Origin: Limnohabitans sp.
GTDB lineage: Bacteria > Pseudomonadota > Gammaproteobacteria > Burkholderiales > Burkholderiaceae_C
NCBI GenBank assembly: GCA_023260735.1
Contig: JALQUL010000266.1
Location: 1-14,387 of the forward strand
Direction of reading: 5' to 3'
DNA: 14,387 nt
A model generated the notes under the pieces. The model was given only the letters and a program-made list of their open reading frames with translations, was not told the origin of the DNA and searched no databases. Positions 1-6,948 of this stretch are shown one piece after another. Both the position numbers and the translations under genes were made by a program. How positions within the stretch are numbered: position 1 is the first letter of the stretch; every line of letters starts with the position of its first letter.

Positions 1-68
1 TTTATTTTTCAGAAATTGACTTGATATATTCAAATTCTCAGTTGCTGCTGAAAAATAATCAGTTTTAA
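1..68 (+). CDS. mlaA: Probable C-terminal end of MlaA (VacJ) lipoprotein, partial
   Basis: One plus-strand frame (first full codon at base 3) is open from the window edge to a TAA at 66-68; the other two plus-strand frames stop within the first 25 bases. The visible tail is about 21 residues and begins YFSEIDLIYSNS. This loosely resembles the end of the MlaA core as I recall it from E. coli (AYFQRHDFI): aromatic pair, then an acidic residue and a hydrophobic pair. MlaA is the outer-membrane lipoprotein that works with MlaC to remove surface-exposed phospholipids, and in betaproteobacteria it commonly lies directly before mlaC. The gap to mlaC is only 11 bases, which fits an operon. The identification rests mostly on position; the tail of MlaD is an alternative. 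Confidence 0.42.
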   Translation, partial: YFSEIDLIYSNSQLLLKNNQF

Positions 69-79
69 AAGGAATTATT

Positions 80-724
80 ATGTCTATTCGTCGTCAATTG
101 ATTAAGTTTTTAGGTGCTTGCACCATTGCAAGTACCAGTATGTTGGCATCTTTAGCTTTTGCCGCCGATATGGCTCCAGACGCCATGATTAAATTGGTTT
201 CTAATGATGTCATGGATGCCATTAAGAAAGACAAAAGCATAGTAGAGGGCGATTTAACTAAAATCAGTCAGTTAGTTGATAGTAAAGTTATTGTGCATGT
301 CAATTTTAAAAGAATGACATCTTCTGCCGTGGGCCCAGCTTGGAACAAAACTACCCCAGAGCAACAAACTCAATTACAAAATGAGTTTAAAACACTCTTG
401 ATTCGAATTTATGCTGGCGCCTTGTCGCAGGTAAGCGATCAAACTATTGCCATTAAACCCGTTCGTATGTCTGCTGAAGACCAAGAAATTGTGGTTAAAA
501 CTGAAGTACGTGGCCGTGGCGATCCTATCCCATTAGAATATCGTTTAGAAAAAACACCTGGTATAGGCTTAGGTTGGAAAATTTACAACTTTAATGTTAA
601 TGGTATTTGGATGATGGAAACCTATCGTAATCAATTTGCGCAAGAAATTAATTCTAAGGGAATTGATGGTTTAATATCATCTCTCAAAGATCGTAACGTC
701 AAAGCTGCAGTTACAAAAAAATAA
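80..724 (+). CDS. mlaC: MlaC, periplasmic phospholipid-binding carrier protein
   Basis: This 214-residue protein belongs to the MlaC/Ttg2D family, which ferries phospholipids across the periplasm between the outer-membrane MlaA complex and the inner-membrane MlaFEDB complex. It has a signal peptide: basic start (MSIRRQ), a hydrophobic stretch from about residue 9 to 25, and an AFA cleavage motif at 26-28, so the mature protein starts near residue 29. The mature chain shows family features: a helical N-terminal part, an FKRM-TSSAVGPAW stretch, FKTLLIRIYAGAL, and the beta-rich section ending in GLGWKIYNFNVNGIWM. Length is normal for the family. The start is supported by AAGGA at 69-73, six bases upstream. 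The stop codon overlaps the Shine-Dalgarno of mlaB, so the two are probably translated as a pair. The family call is firm. Confidence 0.93.
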   Translation: MSIRRQLIKFLGACTIASTSMLASLAFAADMAPDAMIKLVSNDVMDAIKKDKSIVEGDLTKISQLVDSKVIVHVNFKRMTSSAVGPAWNKTTPEQQTQLQNEFKTLLIRIYAGALSQVSDQTIAIKPVRMSAEDQEIVVKTEVRGRGDPIPLEYRLEKTPGIGLGWKIYNFNVNGIWMMETYRNQFAQEINSKGIDGLISSLKDRNVKAAVTKK

Positions 725-737
725 GGAGCATCACATC

Positions 738-1031
738 ATGTTTGCATTACCTGGTCGACTCACAAGAGAGAATGCATTGGTTTGTATGGATCAGGGTGCT
801 TTAGCATTAGCTCAAACCAACACAGCCGAGTTTTTAATTGATGGTCAAGCCCTTACACAGTTTGATTCTGCTGCTTTAGCCGTGTTGGTGGAGTTACGTA
901 GAAAAGCCGCAGCTGCAGGAAAAAAATTGGTCCTGCTTCATGTGCAACCTAGACTGCTTGAATTAGCTACTCTTTATGGCGTGAGCAAAATGTTGGGTTT
1001 AGCTTCAAATGATGTTAATCTAGGACAGTAA
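738..1031 (+). CDS. mlaB: MlaB-like STAS-domain protein
   Basis: This is a 97-residue single STAS domain. It has the typical beta-strand/helix pattern and the conserved core FDSAALAVLVELRRKA with Asp43-Ser44 at the site that is phosphorylatable in anti-sigma antagonists. In this context it is MlaB, the cytoplasmic subunit that binds the MlaF ATPase and supports activity of the inner-membrane Mla phospholipid transporter. A strong ribosome site (AAGGAG, 723-728, overlapping the mlaC stop) lies nine bases before the ATG. It directly follows mlaC, as in E. coli mlaFEDCB. STAS domains are short and divergent, so the name depends partly on position. Confidence 0.88.
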   Translation: MFALPGRLTRENALVCMDQGALALAQTNTAEFLIDGQALTQFDSAALAVLVELRRKAAAAGKKLVLLHVQPRLLELATLYGVSKMLGLASNDVNLGQ

Positions 1032-1113
1032 GTTCAAAAATAAGCGCTTTTAACCAAGGCTTTTTACTGTTTATTTCGTTTAAAGGCGGTGTATGTCTTA
1101 GAATCAAGGCAAT

Positions 1114-2034
1114 ATGTCTGCGATTCAATTTAACACCGTCTCAAAGTCCTTTTTGTCCAAAAAGGCATCCGGCAACACTGTACATGCGGTGCAGAATGTT
1201 GATTTTAAAATTCAGCAAGGTGAGTTCTTTGGTTTATTAGGCCCTAACGGTGCAGGTAAAACCACGCTTATCAATATGTTGGCAGGCCTCACTAGGCCAT
1301 CGAGTGGTTCAATACAGGTTTTGGGTAAAGATGTAGTGCAAGACTACCGTGACACTCGACGCTCTTTAGGTATTGTTCCTCAAGAATTAGTATTCGACCC
1401 ATTTTTCTCTGTGATTGAAACTCTTAAAATTCAATCGGGCTATTTTGGTTTAAAAAACAATCTACCTTGGATTGAAGAGTTATTAGAAAGTCTAGGCCTA
1501 TCCGATAAAGCCAACGCTAATATGCGCCAGTTATCTGGTGGTATGAAGCGCAGAGTGTTAGTCGCACAAGCCTTGGTACACAAACCACCGGTTATTGTTT
1601 TAGATGAGCCCACTGCTGGAGTTGACGTAGAGCTACGTCAAACCTTGTGGCATTTTATTGCCAAATTGAATAAACAAGGTCATACCGTTTTATTAACTAC
1701 TCATTACCTTGAAGAAGCAGAGGCATTATGCAATCGTATTGCGATGTTAAAGGCAGGTAAAGTAATTGCACTTGATTCGACCTCGGCACTCTTAAAAAAT
1801 GCCTCGGGTAATATGTTGTGTTTTAAATTAGATGCTGAATTACCACTTGAGTTAGCTCAAAAAGCCCGTGTAACAGGCCGTATGGTGCAAATACCCGCTT
1901 CCACAGCTACTGATGTCGAGGCTATTTTGGCTCAAGTTCGATTGGCTGGTTTAAATGCCCAAGAGGTTGAAATTCGAAAAGCCGATTTAGAAGATGTTTT
2001 CCTCGATTTAATGTCTTCAAAGGATGCAAAATGA
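1114..2034 (+). CDS. ABC-2 type transporter ATP-binding protein (YadG-like)
   Basis: This 306-residue protein is a complete ABC ATPase. Walker A is GPNGAGKT (43-50), the Q-loop glutamine is at 90, the signature LSGGMKRR is at 140-147, Walker B with the catalytic glutamate is VIVLDEP (160-166), and the H-loop histidine is at 197. After the nucleotide-binding domain comes a C-terminal segment of about 85 residues, typical of ATPases paired with ABC-2 permeases. Length and layout match the YadG/NodI type. It overlaps the following permease by four bases (ATGA), so the two almost certainly form one transporter. The substrate is unknown; neighbours suggest an envelope component, which is inference. 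There is no good Shine-Dalgarno before the ATG, and an 82-base gap separates it from mlaB. A related gene pair is commonly found at this position in betaproteobacteria. Confidence 0.93.
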   Translation: MSAIQFNTVSKSFLSKKASGNTVHAVQNVDFKIQQGEFFGLLGPNGAGKTTLINMLAGLTRPSSGSIQVLGKDVVQDYRDTRRSLGIVPQELVFDPFFSVIETLKIQSGYFGLKNNLPWIEELLESLGLSDKANANMRQLSGGMKRRVLVAQALVHKPPVIVLDEPTAGVDVELRQTLWHFIAKLNKQGHTVLLTTHYLEEAEALCNRIAMLKAGKVIALDSTSALLKNASGNMLCFKLDAELPLELAQKARVTGRMVQIPASTATDVEAILAQVRLAGLNAQEVEIRKADLEDVFLDLMSSKDAK

Positions 2035-2789
2035 TGAGCGGTTGGAGTACTTTATTTTATAAAGAGGTTTTGCGTTTTTGGAAGGTGAGTTTTCAAACCG
2101 TAGCGGCACCTGTGCTTACCTCTGTTTTATACATGCTTATTTTTGGTCATGTACTAGACCAACATGTCAAGGTCTATGACACCATTGGTTATACCGCTTT
2201 TTTAATTCCTGGTTTGGTCATGATGAGTATTTTGCAAAATGCTTTTGCCAATAGTTCATCGTCCTTGGTTCAAAGTAAAATCATGGGTAATTTGGTGTTT
2301 TTATTATTAACACCACTCAGCCATTGGAGTTGGTATTTTGCTTATCTAGGTTCTTCCGTTTTAAGAGGTTTAGCTGTTGGACTAGGGGTCTATGTATGTA
2401 CAGCCTGGTTCGGCGGTTTTTACTTCGCCCACCCCCTCTGGATTATCGTGTTTGCAGTTTTAGGTGCTGGCATCTTAGGTTGTTTGGGTTTGTTAGCTGG
2501 ATTATGGGCCGATAAATTTGACCAAATGGCAGCGTTTCAAAGTTTTATTATTATGCCAATGACTTTCTTGAGTGGAGTTTTTTACTCTGTAAACTCATTG
2601 CCTCCTTTTTGGCAAAAAGTCAGCCACTTCAATCCATTTTTCTACATGATTGATGGTTTTAGATTTGGCTTTATTGGCCATAGTGATAACTCGGTGTGGT
2701 TGAGTTTTTCAGTTGTACTAACAGCATTTTTATTGGTAAGCGCTTTAGCCATTCATTTATTGCGCATTGGATACAAAATAAGAGGTTAA
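2031..2789 (+). CDS. ABC-2 type transporter permease (YadH-like)
   Basis: This 252-residue integral membrane protein has about six hydrophobic segments (roughly 22-40, 55-75, 104-127, 135-160, 168-187 and 222-244). It carries ABC-2 permease hallmarks of the YadH/NodJ type: FLIPGLVMMSILQNAFAN near 57-74, a helix containing LRGLAVGLGV, and the stretch FLSGVFYSVNSLPPFWQ near 179-195 followed by NPFFYMIDGFRFGF. It would form the membrane channel of the exporter whose ATPase is encoded just upstream. The ATG at 2031 overlaps the ATPase stop; ATG at 2034 is an equally possible start one codon later. The stop is followed by the bolA-like gene after three bases. The transported substrate cannot be read from sequence. 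Confidence 0.92.
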   Translation: MMSGWSTLFYKEVLRFWKVSFQTVAAPVLTSVLYMLIFGHVLDQHVKVYDTIGYTAFLIPGLVMMSILQNAFANSSSSLVQSKIMGNLVFLLLTPLSHWSWYFAYLGSSVLRGLAVGLGVYVCTAWFGGFYFAHPLWIIVFAVLGAGILGCLGLLAGLWADKFDQMAAFQSFIIMPMTFLSGVFYSVNSLPPFWQKVSHFNPFFYMIDGFRFGFIGHSDNSVWLSFSVVLTAFLLVSALAIHLLRIGYKIRG

Positions 2790-2792
2790 GCC

Positions 2793-3041
2793 ATGACGGC
2801 AGAGCAAATTAAACAAATGATTGCCAATGGTTTGGCATGTGAATTTTTAACCCTAGAAGGTGATGGTCGCCATTGGTACGCAGTGGTAGTAAGCGTATCG
2901 TTCGAGGGCTTGTCAAAAATCCGTAGGCATCAAGCGGTTTATGCTACTTTGGGTTCTAAAATGCATACCGACGAGGTGCATGCTTTATCAATGAAAACCT
3001 ATACCCCAGCCGAATGGGCTAAAGTACAGTCTGAAAGTTAA
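2793..3041 (+). CDS. ibaG: BolA/IbaG family iron-sulfur-associated protein
   Basis: This 82-residue protein is a single BolA domain of the IbaG (YrbA) branch. It contains GDGRHWYAVVVS, then RRHQAVYATLG and VHALSMKTYTPAEW, matching the core in which the conserved C-terminal histidine (His63 here) contributes to an Fe-S cluster shared with a monothiol glutaredoxin. Proteins of this family take part in iron-sulfur trafficking and stress response, and ibaG sits directly before murA in E. coli as well. AGAGG at 2781-2785, seven bases upstream, supports the ATG start and overlaps the end of the permease gene. Length is normal. IbaG rather than BolA proper is inferred from context and the short C terminus. 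Confidence 0.87.
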   Translation: MTAEQIKQMIANGLACEFLTLEGDGRHWYAVVVSVSFEGLSKIRRHQAVYATLGSKMHTDEVHALSMKTYTPAEWAKVQSES

Positions 3042-3070
3042 ACAATCAGGGGTACTTAATTTTTTATAAT
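3042..3070 (+). promoter_or_regulatory. Candidate sigma-70 promoter for murA
   Basis: A perfect -10 hexamer TATAAT occurs at 3065-3070 in the AT-rich gap before murA. No good -35 hexamer lies 16-18 bases upstream (3042-3047 reads ACAATC), so this would be a -10-driven or activated promoter. A transcript from it would have a leader of about 60 bases before the murA ATG. In such an AT-rich spacer the hexamer could arise by chance. Confidence 0.35.
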
Positions 3071-3138
3071 CGCTCAATTATTTTGCACATTTTTTCAAAT
3101 TATTTTGTATTTCCATTAATCATTCAACAAGCTCAATC

Positions 3139-4401
3139 ATGGATAAATTAAAAATTCAAGGCGGCCATTCTTTGCATGGCGAAGTGACCATCTCCGGTGC
3201 TAAAAATGCTGCCTTACCAGAGCTGTGTGCTGCCCTGTTAACTGCCTCTCCCATTAGATTAGATAACGTGCCGCATCTTGATGATGTTAACACCATGTTT
3301 AAACTGATTGCTAACATGGGCGCTAAAATTGAGCGACAAGAAAATGCAGTATTAATTGATGCCTCCACATTAACTAAACCAGAAGCACCATATGAGTTAG
3401 TGAAGACCATGCGTGCAGCCGTTTTGGCCTTAGGTCCTTTATTGGCTCGTTTTGGTCATGCACATGTTTCCTTACCAGGTGGTTGCGCTATTGGATCTAG
3501 ACCTGTTGATCAACACATCAAAGGTTTGCAGGCGATGGGTGCCATTATTGATGTAGAGCACGGTTATATGGTGGCGCGTTTAGCACCAGGCTTAACTCGT
3601 TTAAAAGGTGCCCGAATTACTACTGATATGGTCACAGTCACTGGAACCGAAAATTTCATGATGGCAGCCTGTTTAGCCGAAGGTGAGACTATTTTGGAAA
3701 ACGCCGCTCAAGAGCCAGAAATTGTAGATTTGGCAGAAATGCTCATTAAAATGGGAGCCCAAATCCAAGGCCACGGCACAAGTAAAATTCATATTCAAGG
3801 TGTAGAGGCACTGCATGCTGCCCAGCATCAAGTAGTTGCCGATCGTATTGAAGCGGGTACTTTTTTATGTGCCGTTGGTGCTGCACAAGGCAAGGTATTT
3901 TTAAAACATGCTAGAGCAGATCATCTTGATGCAGTGATTGACAAATTAATAGAGGCGGGCGCTTTTATACAATCCACTCCAGAAGGCATTAGCATTGAAG
4001 TCGATAAGCGTTTAAAAGCGCAAGGTTTTAGAACTACGGAATACCCAGGTTTCCCTACCGATATGCAAGCTCAGTTTATGGCTTTAAATACGATTTCTGA
4101 AGGTACCATAAAAATTACAGAAACCATTTTTGAAAATCGTTATATGCATGTCAATGAGTTGGTGCGCCTAGGCGCTAATATTCAAATTGATGGCAAAGTG
4201 GCTATGGTTGAAGGAGTCGCAAAACTCTCGGGAGCAACTGTTATGGCAACCGACTTACGAGCGTCTGCTAGTTTGGTGATTGCTGGTTTAGTGGCAGAAG
4301 GCGAGACCATAGTTGATCGCATTTATCATCTTGATCGTGGTTATGATCAGATGGAAATTAAACTTCAGTTATTAGGTGCTGATATTCAACGATTGAGTTA
4401 A
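3139..4401 (+). CDS. murA: UDP-N-acetylglucosamine 1-carboxyvinyltransferase (MurA)
   Basis: MurA transfers enolpyruvate from phosphoenolpyruvate to UDP-GlcNAc in the cytoplasm, the first committed step of peptidoglycan synthesis. The 420-residue length is standard. Key residues are present: Lys22 in ISGAKNAALP, the fosfomycin-target loop cysteine Cys116 in PGGCAIGSRPVDQH, Asp308 in YPGFPTDMQ (the general base position), Arg374 in DLRASASL, and Arg400 near the C terminus. Because the loop residue is cysteine and not aspartate, the active site is of the ordinary fosfomycin-binding type. The ATG has no recognisable Shine-Dalgarno (CAAGCTCAATC precedes it). It follows the ibaG-like gene after 97 bases, an order shared with E. 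coli and most betaproteobacteria. Confidence 0.97.
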   Translation: MDKLKIQGGHSLHGEVTISGAKNAALPELCAALLTASPIRLDNVPHLDDVNTMFKLIANMGAKIERQENAVLIDASTLTKPEAPYELVKTMRAAVLALGPLLARFGHAHVSLPGGCAIGSRPVDQHIKGLQAMGAIIDVEHGYMVARLAPGLTRLKGARITTDMVTVTGTENFMMAACLAEGETILENAAQEPEIVDLAEMLIKMGAQIQGHGTSKIHIQGVEALHAAQHQVVADRIEAGTFLCAVGAAQGKVFLKHARADHLDAVIDKLIEAGAFIQSTPEGISIEVDKRLKAQGFRTTEYPGFPTDMQAQFMALNTISEGTIKITETIFENRYMHVNELVRLGANIQIDGKVAMVEGVAKLSGATVMATDLRASASLVIAGLVAEGETIVDRIYHLDRGYDQMEIKLQLLGADIQRLS

Positions 4402-4477
4402 TTAAAGTGGCATGCGTCAATATAGGGCGCATGATCACTTTTTAACTGATAGGTTTGTCAGTCCTTCATTAATACAT

Positions 4478-6187
4478 ATGAATTTTTTTACCACTTCTAG
4501 TAACGGCTGGCGTTTAACTGTATCTGAACGCGTTTTGGTGTTGCTTAGTGCATTTTATATCGCAGTTGTATTAAATGCGGTGGTATTTGTACGTCGTGCC
4601 ATAAGCCTTGAAGCAACAACGAGTTGGACCAATGCAATACTTGTGTTAAGCACAGAGGTATTGCTTTGTTATGCTTTAACAGTTTTATTATTAACTGCTC
4701 TTAGCTATTTAGGGCGACATGTTTTTAAGTTGTTTTTAGTATTAATGGTGTTGTTATCAGTGGCAGCGAGTTACTACATGACTTTTTTTAATGTAGTGAT
4801 TGGTTATGGTGTGGTGCAAGCTGTATTAACTACCGATGTGGATTTATCCAAAGAGTCAGTGGGCTTGTGGTTTATCGTTTATGTGTTTATTTTGGCTATT
4901 TTGCCAATCGTTTGGGCTGGATTTTGTTTAACTATTCATAGTTGGCAAAAATCTAAAAAGTCAGCTAGATTGGCTTTTACTCATTGGTTTCACTTAAGGC
5001 TTCAATCGCTTCTCACATTTATTTTGGCCGCTATTTTATTTACTATTGCTTATTATTTACTCAATCAAGTAGTGCCACAAAAACGCCAAGATCAAGCGGT
5101 TGTAATCAGTCCTGCCACGTTAGCTGCTCATTTGTATTTACCAAGTAATTGGGTGGCAGGTCTAGCCATGTCTGCCTCTAACTCTGTGCAAGGTGCAATA
5201 AGCAATCGACAGTTAAAAAGCCCCGTAAATAGCTTTGACTATATCGCCCCCCAAACGCTAGACGATGTACATGTGGTGCTTGTGATTGGGGAGTCAGCGA
5301 GATCAATGAATTTTAGCTTGTTAGGTTATAGCCGTCCTAATAATGATTTATTAAATCAACAAAAAAACTTAGTCGCTTTTAAAGCTCAATCTTGTAATAC
5401 GTCCACCAAACTTTCTTTGCAGTGTATGTTTGTGAGACCGGAGGCAGTGACCGAAAAAGGTATGCAAGCACCTATTATTTCAGAGCAAACTGTATTTTCA
5501 GTATTAAAAAGTTTAGGCTTTACCATTGATTTATTTGCCATGCAATCAGAGGTTTGGTTTTACAACTCTGTGAATGCCGACTTTTATAAAATTCGAGAAA
5601 TTATTGCCGCCCAATCGCATAATATTGGTAAAGCACAATATGATGAAATGTTAATTCCAGAATTAAAAGATTCGGTAAACAAGCATGCAAAAGGGAAGCA
5701 CTTGGTTATTTTGCATACCAAGGGATCACATTATTTATATACCAGCCGTTATCCAAGGTCTTTTGCGCGCTATCAACCCGAGTGTCAAGGTCTTGATAGT
5801 GGGTGTAGTAAACAAGAAATGATTAATTCTTATGACAACAGCATTCTGTATTTAGATTATTTCTTAAGTCAGGTGTACAACACAGTAAAAGATAAAAAAG
5901 CATTGGTTATTTATGTTCCCGACCACGGTGAGTCAATTGAAGAAAACAATCATTTTCATGCTACTCCCAAGCCCTTAGCTCCGCCTGAACAAACTAGTAT
6001 TCCTTTAATGGTCTGGGCTTCACCTGGTTTTTTAAGTGAGCCAAGCCACGAAAAGCTGTTTGCAAGGCTAAAAAGTAAATCACATCAAACCGCTTCGCAT
6101 CAGCAGTTGTTTGATTCTATTTTAGGTTGCCTTAATATTCAATCTAACAATGGTGGAATTAATCCCGCTAGAAACTTATGCCATTAA
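4478..6187 (+). CDS. Phosphoethanolamine transferase, EptA/MCR-like sulfatase-fold membrane enzyme
   Basis: About 569 residues from the chosen start. Five transmembrane helices (roughly 19-38, 51-78, 82-104, 130-153, 178-198) precede a periplasmic alkaline-phosphatase/sulfatase-fold domain. Family landmarks are present: zinc glutamate 272 in VIGESAR, the nucleophile region SCNTSTKLSLQC with Thr310 exactly four residues after Cys306 and the partner Cys316 ten after, His413 in LHTKGSH, NSYDNSILYLD, and the zinc pair Asp482-His483 in PDHGES. His492 or His494 would supply the remaining zinc ligand. Such enzymes move phosphoethanolamine from phosphatidylethanolamine onto lipid A or another glycan. 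The CKGVC-type disulfide segment typical of EptA/MCR is not seen, so the acceptor may differ. An earlier in-frame ATG at 4412 adds 22 residues; 4478 was chosen because it leaves a family-like short tail before helix 1. Neither start has a clear ribosome site. The gene lies between murA and hisG and leads into hisG after 72 bases. Confidence 0.87.
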   Translation: MNFFTTSSNGWRLTVSERVLVLLSAFYIAVVLNAVVFVRRAISLEATTSWTNAILVLSTEVLLCYALTVLLLTALSYLGRHVFKLFLVLMVLLSVAASYYMTFFNVVIGYGVVQAVLTTDVDLSKESVGLWFIVYVFILAILPIVWAGFCLTIHSWQKSKKSARLAFTHWFHLRLQSLLTFILAAILFTIAYYLLNQVVPQKRQDQAVVISPATLAAHLYLPSNWVAGLAMSASNSVQGAISNRQLKSPVNSFDYIAPQTLDDVHVVLVIGESARSMNFSLLGYSRPNNDLLNQQKNLVAFKAQSCNTSTKLSLQCMFVRPEAVTEKGMQAPIISEQTVFSVLKSLGFTIDLFAMQSEVWFYNSVNADFYKIREIIAAQSHNIGKAQYDEMLIPELKDSVNKHAKGKHLVILHTKGSHYLYTSRYPRSFARYQPECQGLDSGCSKQEMINSYDNSILYLDYFLSQVYNTVKDKKALVIYVPDHGESIEENNHFHATPKPLAPPEQTSIPLMVWASPGFLSEPSHEKLFARLKSKSHQTASHQQLFDSILGCLNIQSNNGGINPARNLCH

Positions 6188-6259
6188 ACAAATTCATTTT
6201 GTAAATGATTGGTACTTGATTTGGCAATTAAAAAAACTATTTTAAATAAAGAGAAAACT

Positions 6260-6913
6260 ATGATTACCTTAGCATTGTCTAAAGGCAGAATTTTTGATGA
6301 CACATTGCCCTTGCTTGCAAGTGCAGGCGTAGAAATGTTAGATGATCCACAAACATCAAGAAAATTGATTTTAGCTACTAGTCGCCCCGATTTAAGAGTG
6401 GTACTGGTGCGAGCCACAGATGTTCCGACCTATGTCGAATACGGTGGTGCGGACCTTGGCATTACAGGTAAAGATGTCTTACTAGAATATGGTGGAAGTG
6501 GTTTTTACCAACCATTAGACTTGGGTATTGCAAAATGCCGAATTAGTGTGGCGGTGCGTAAAGACTTTGATTATGCACAAGCAGTGAAAAAAGGTTCGCG
6601 CTTAAGGGTTGCAACCAAATATGTAGATATTGCACGTGAATTTTTTGCTAAAAAAGGCGTACATGTTGATTTAATTAAATTATATGGCAGCATGGAGTTG
6701 GCTCCCTTAACTGGTTTGGCCGATGCGATTGTCGATTTGGTTTCAACCGGAAATACCTTAAAAGCCAATGATTTAATTGAAGTAGAACCAATTATGGAAA
6801 TTAGCTCTAGGTTAATTGTCAATCGAGCAGCGATGAAGTTAAAACATGAAAAAATTCAACCCTTAATTGATGCATTTAATACCAGTGTAAGTCAGTCTGC
6901 TTCTAATACATAA
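6260..6913 (+). CDS. hisG: ATP phosphoribosyltransferase, short form (HisG)
   Basis: HisG condenses ATP with PRPP, the first and rate-setting step of histidine synthesis. The 217-residue product is the short HisG-S type, which lacks the C-terminal regulatory domain and works as a hetero-octamer with HisZ; no hisZ is present here. Visible features are the N-terminal TLALSKGRIFDDTLPLL, the GADLGITGKDVL segment (64-74) and the PRPP-binding stretch DLVSTGNTLKAN (159-170). The ATG at 6260 begins exactly at the family N terminus and has a modest AAAGAG six to nine bases upstream; an upstream in-frame TTG at 6209 would add 17 unrelated residues. A weak possible promoter (TTGATT at 6216, TATTTT at 6238, 16-base spacer) lies upstream. 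No His-rich leader peptide is visible. Confidence 0.95.
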   Translation: MITLALSKGRIFDDTLPLLASAGVEMLDDPQTSRKLILATSRPDLRVVLVRATDVPTYVEYGGADLGITGKDVLLEYGGSGFYQPLDLGIAKCRISVAVRKDFDYAQAVKKGSRLRVATKYVDIAREFFAKKGVHVDLIKLYGSMELAPLTGLADAIVDLVSTGNTLKANDLIEVEPIMEISSRLIVNRAAMKLKHEKIQPLIDAFNTSVSQSASNT

Positions 6914-6948
6914 ATATAAACATCATTTCTTAACCTTTATCACTTGAT

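Noticed and set aside
1041..1048. AAGCGCTT-type palindrome between mlaB and the ABC ATPase gene
   Set aside because: An eight-base self-complementary word without a loop or T-run cannot act as a terminator and is common by chance.
3156..3410. Minus-strand open frames (also at 6184-6417, 6571-6822, 11743-11949)
   Set aside because: Each lies over a well-identified plus-strand gene and shows no recognisable domain, so they are shadow frames.
4412..4477. Upstream ATG for the phosphoethanolamine transferase
   Set aside because: It would add 22 residues before helix 1 without a ribosome site; kept as an alternative only. The distance of ten bases from the murA stop means it cannot be excluded.
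6194..6208. Hairpin TCATTT/AAATGA after the transferase stop
   Set aside because: Six AT-rich pairs with no following T-run; too weak to call a terminator.
6209..6259. TTG start 17 codons upstream of hisG
   Set aside because: The extra residues do not resemble any HisG N terminus, while the ATG at 6260 begins exactly at MITLALSKGR and has a purine-rich AAAGAG upstream.
6188..6259. Histidine leader peptide or attenuator before hisG
   Set aside because: No short frame with consecutive His codons and no terminator/antiterminator pair is visible.
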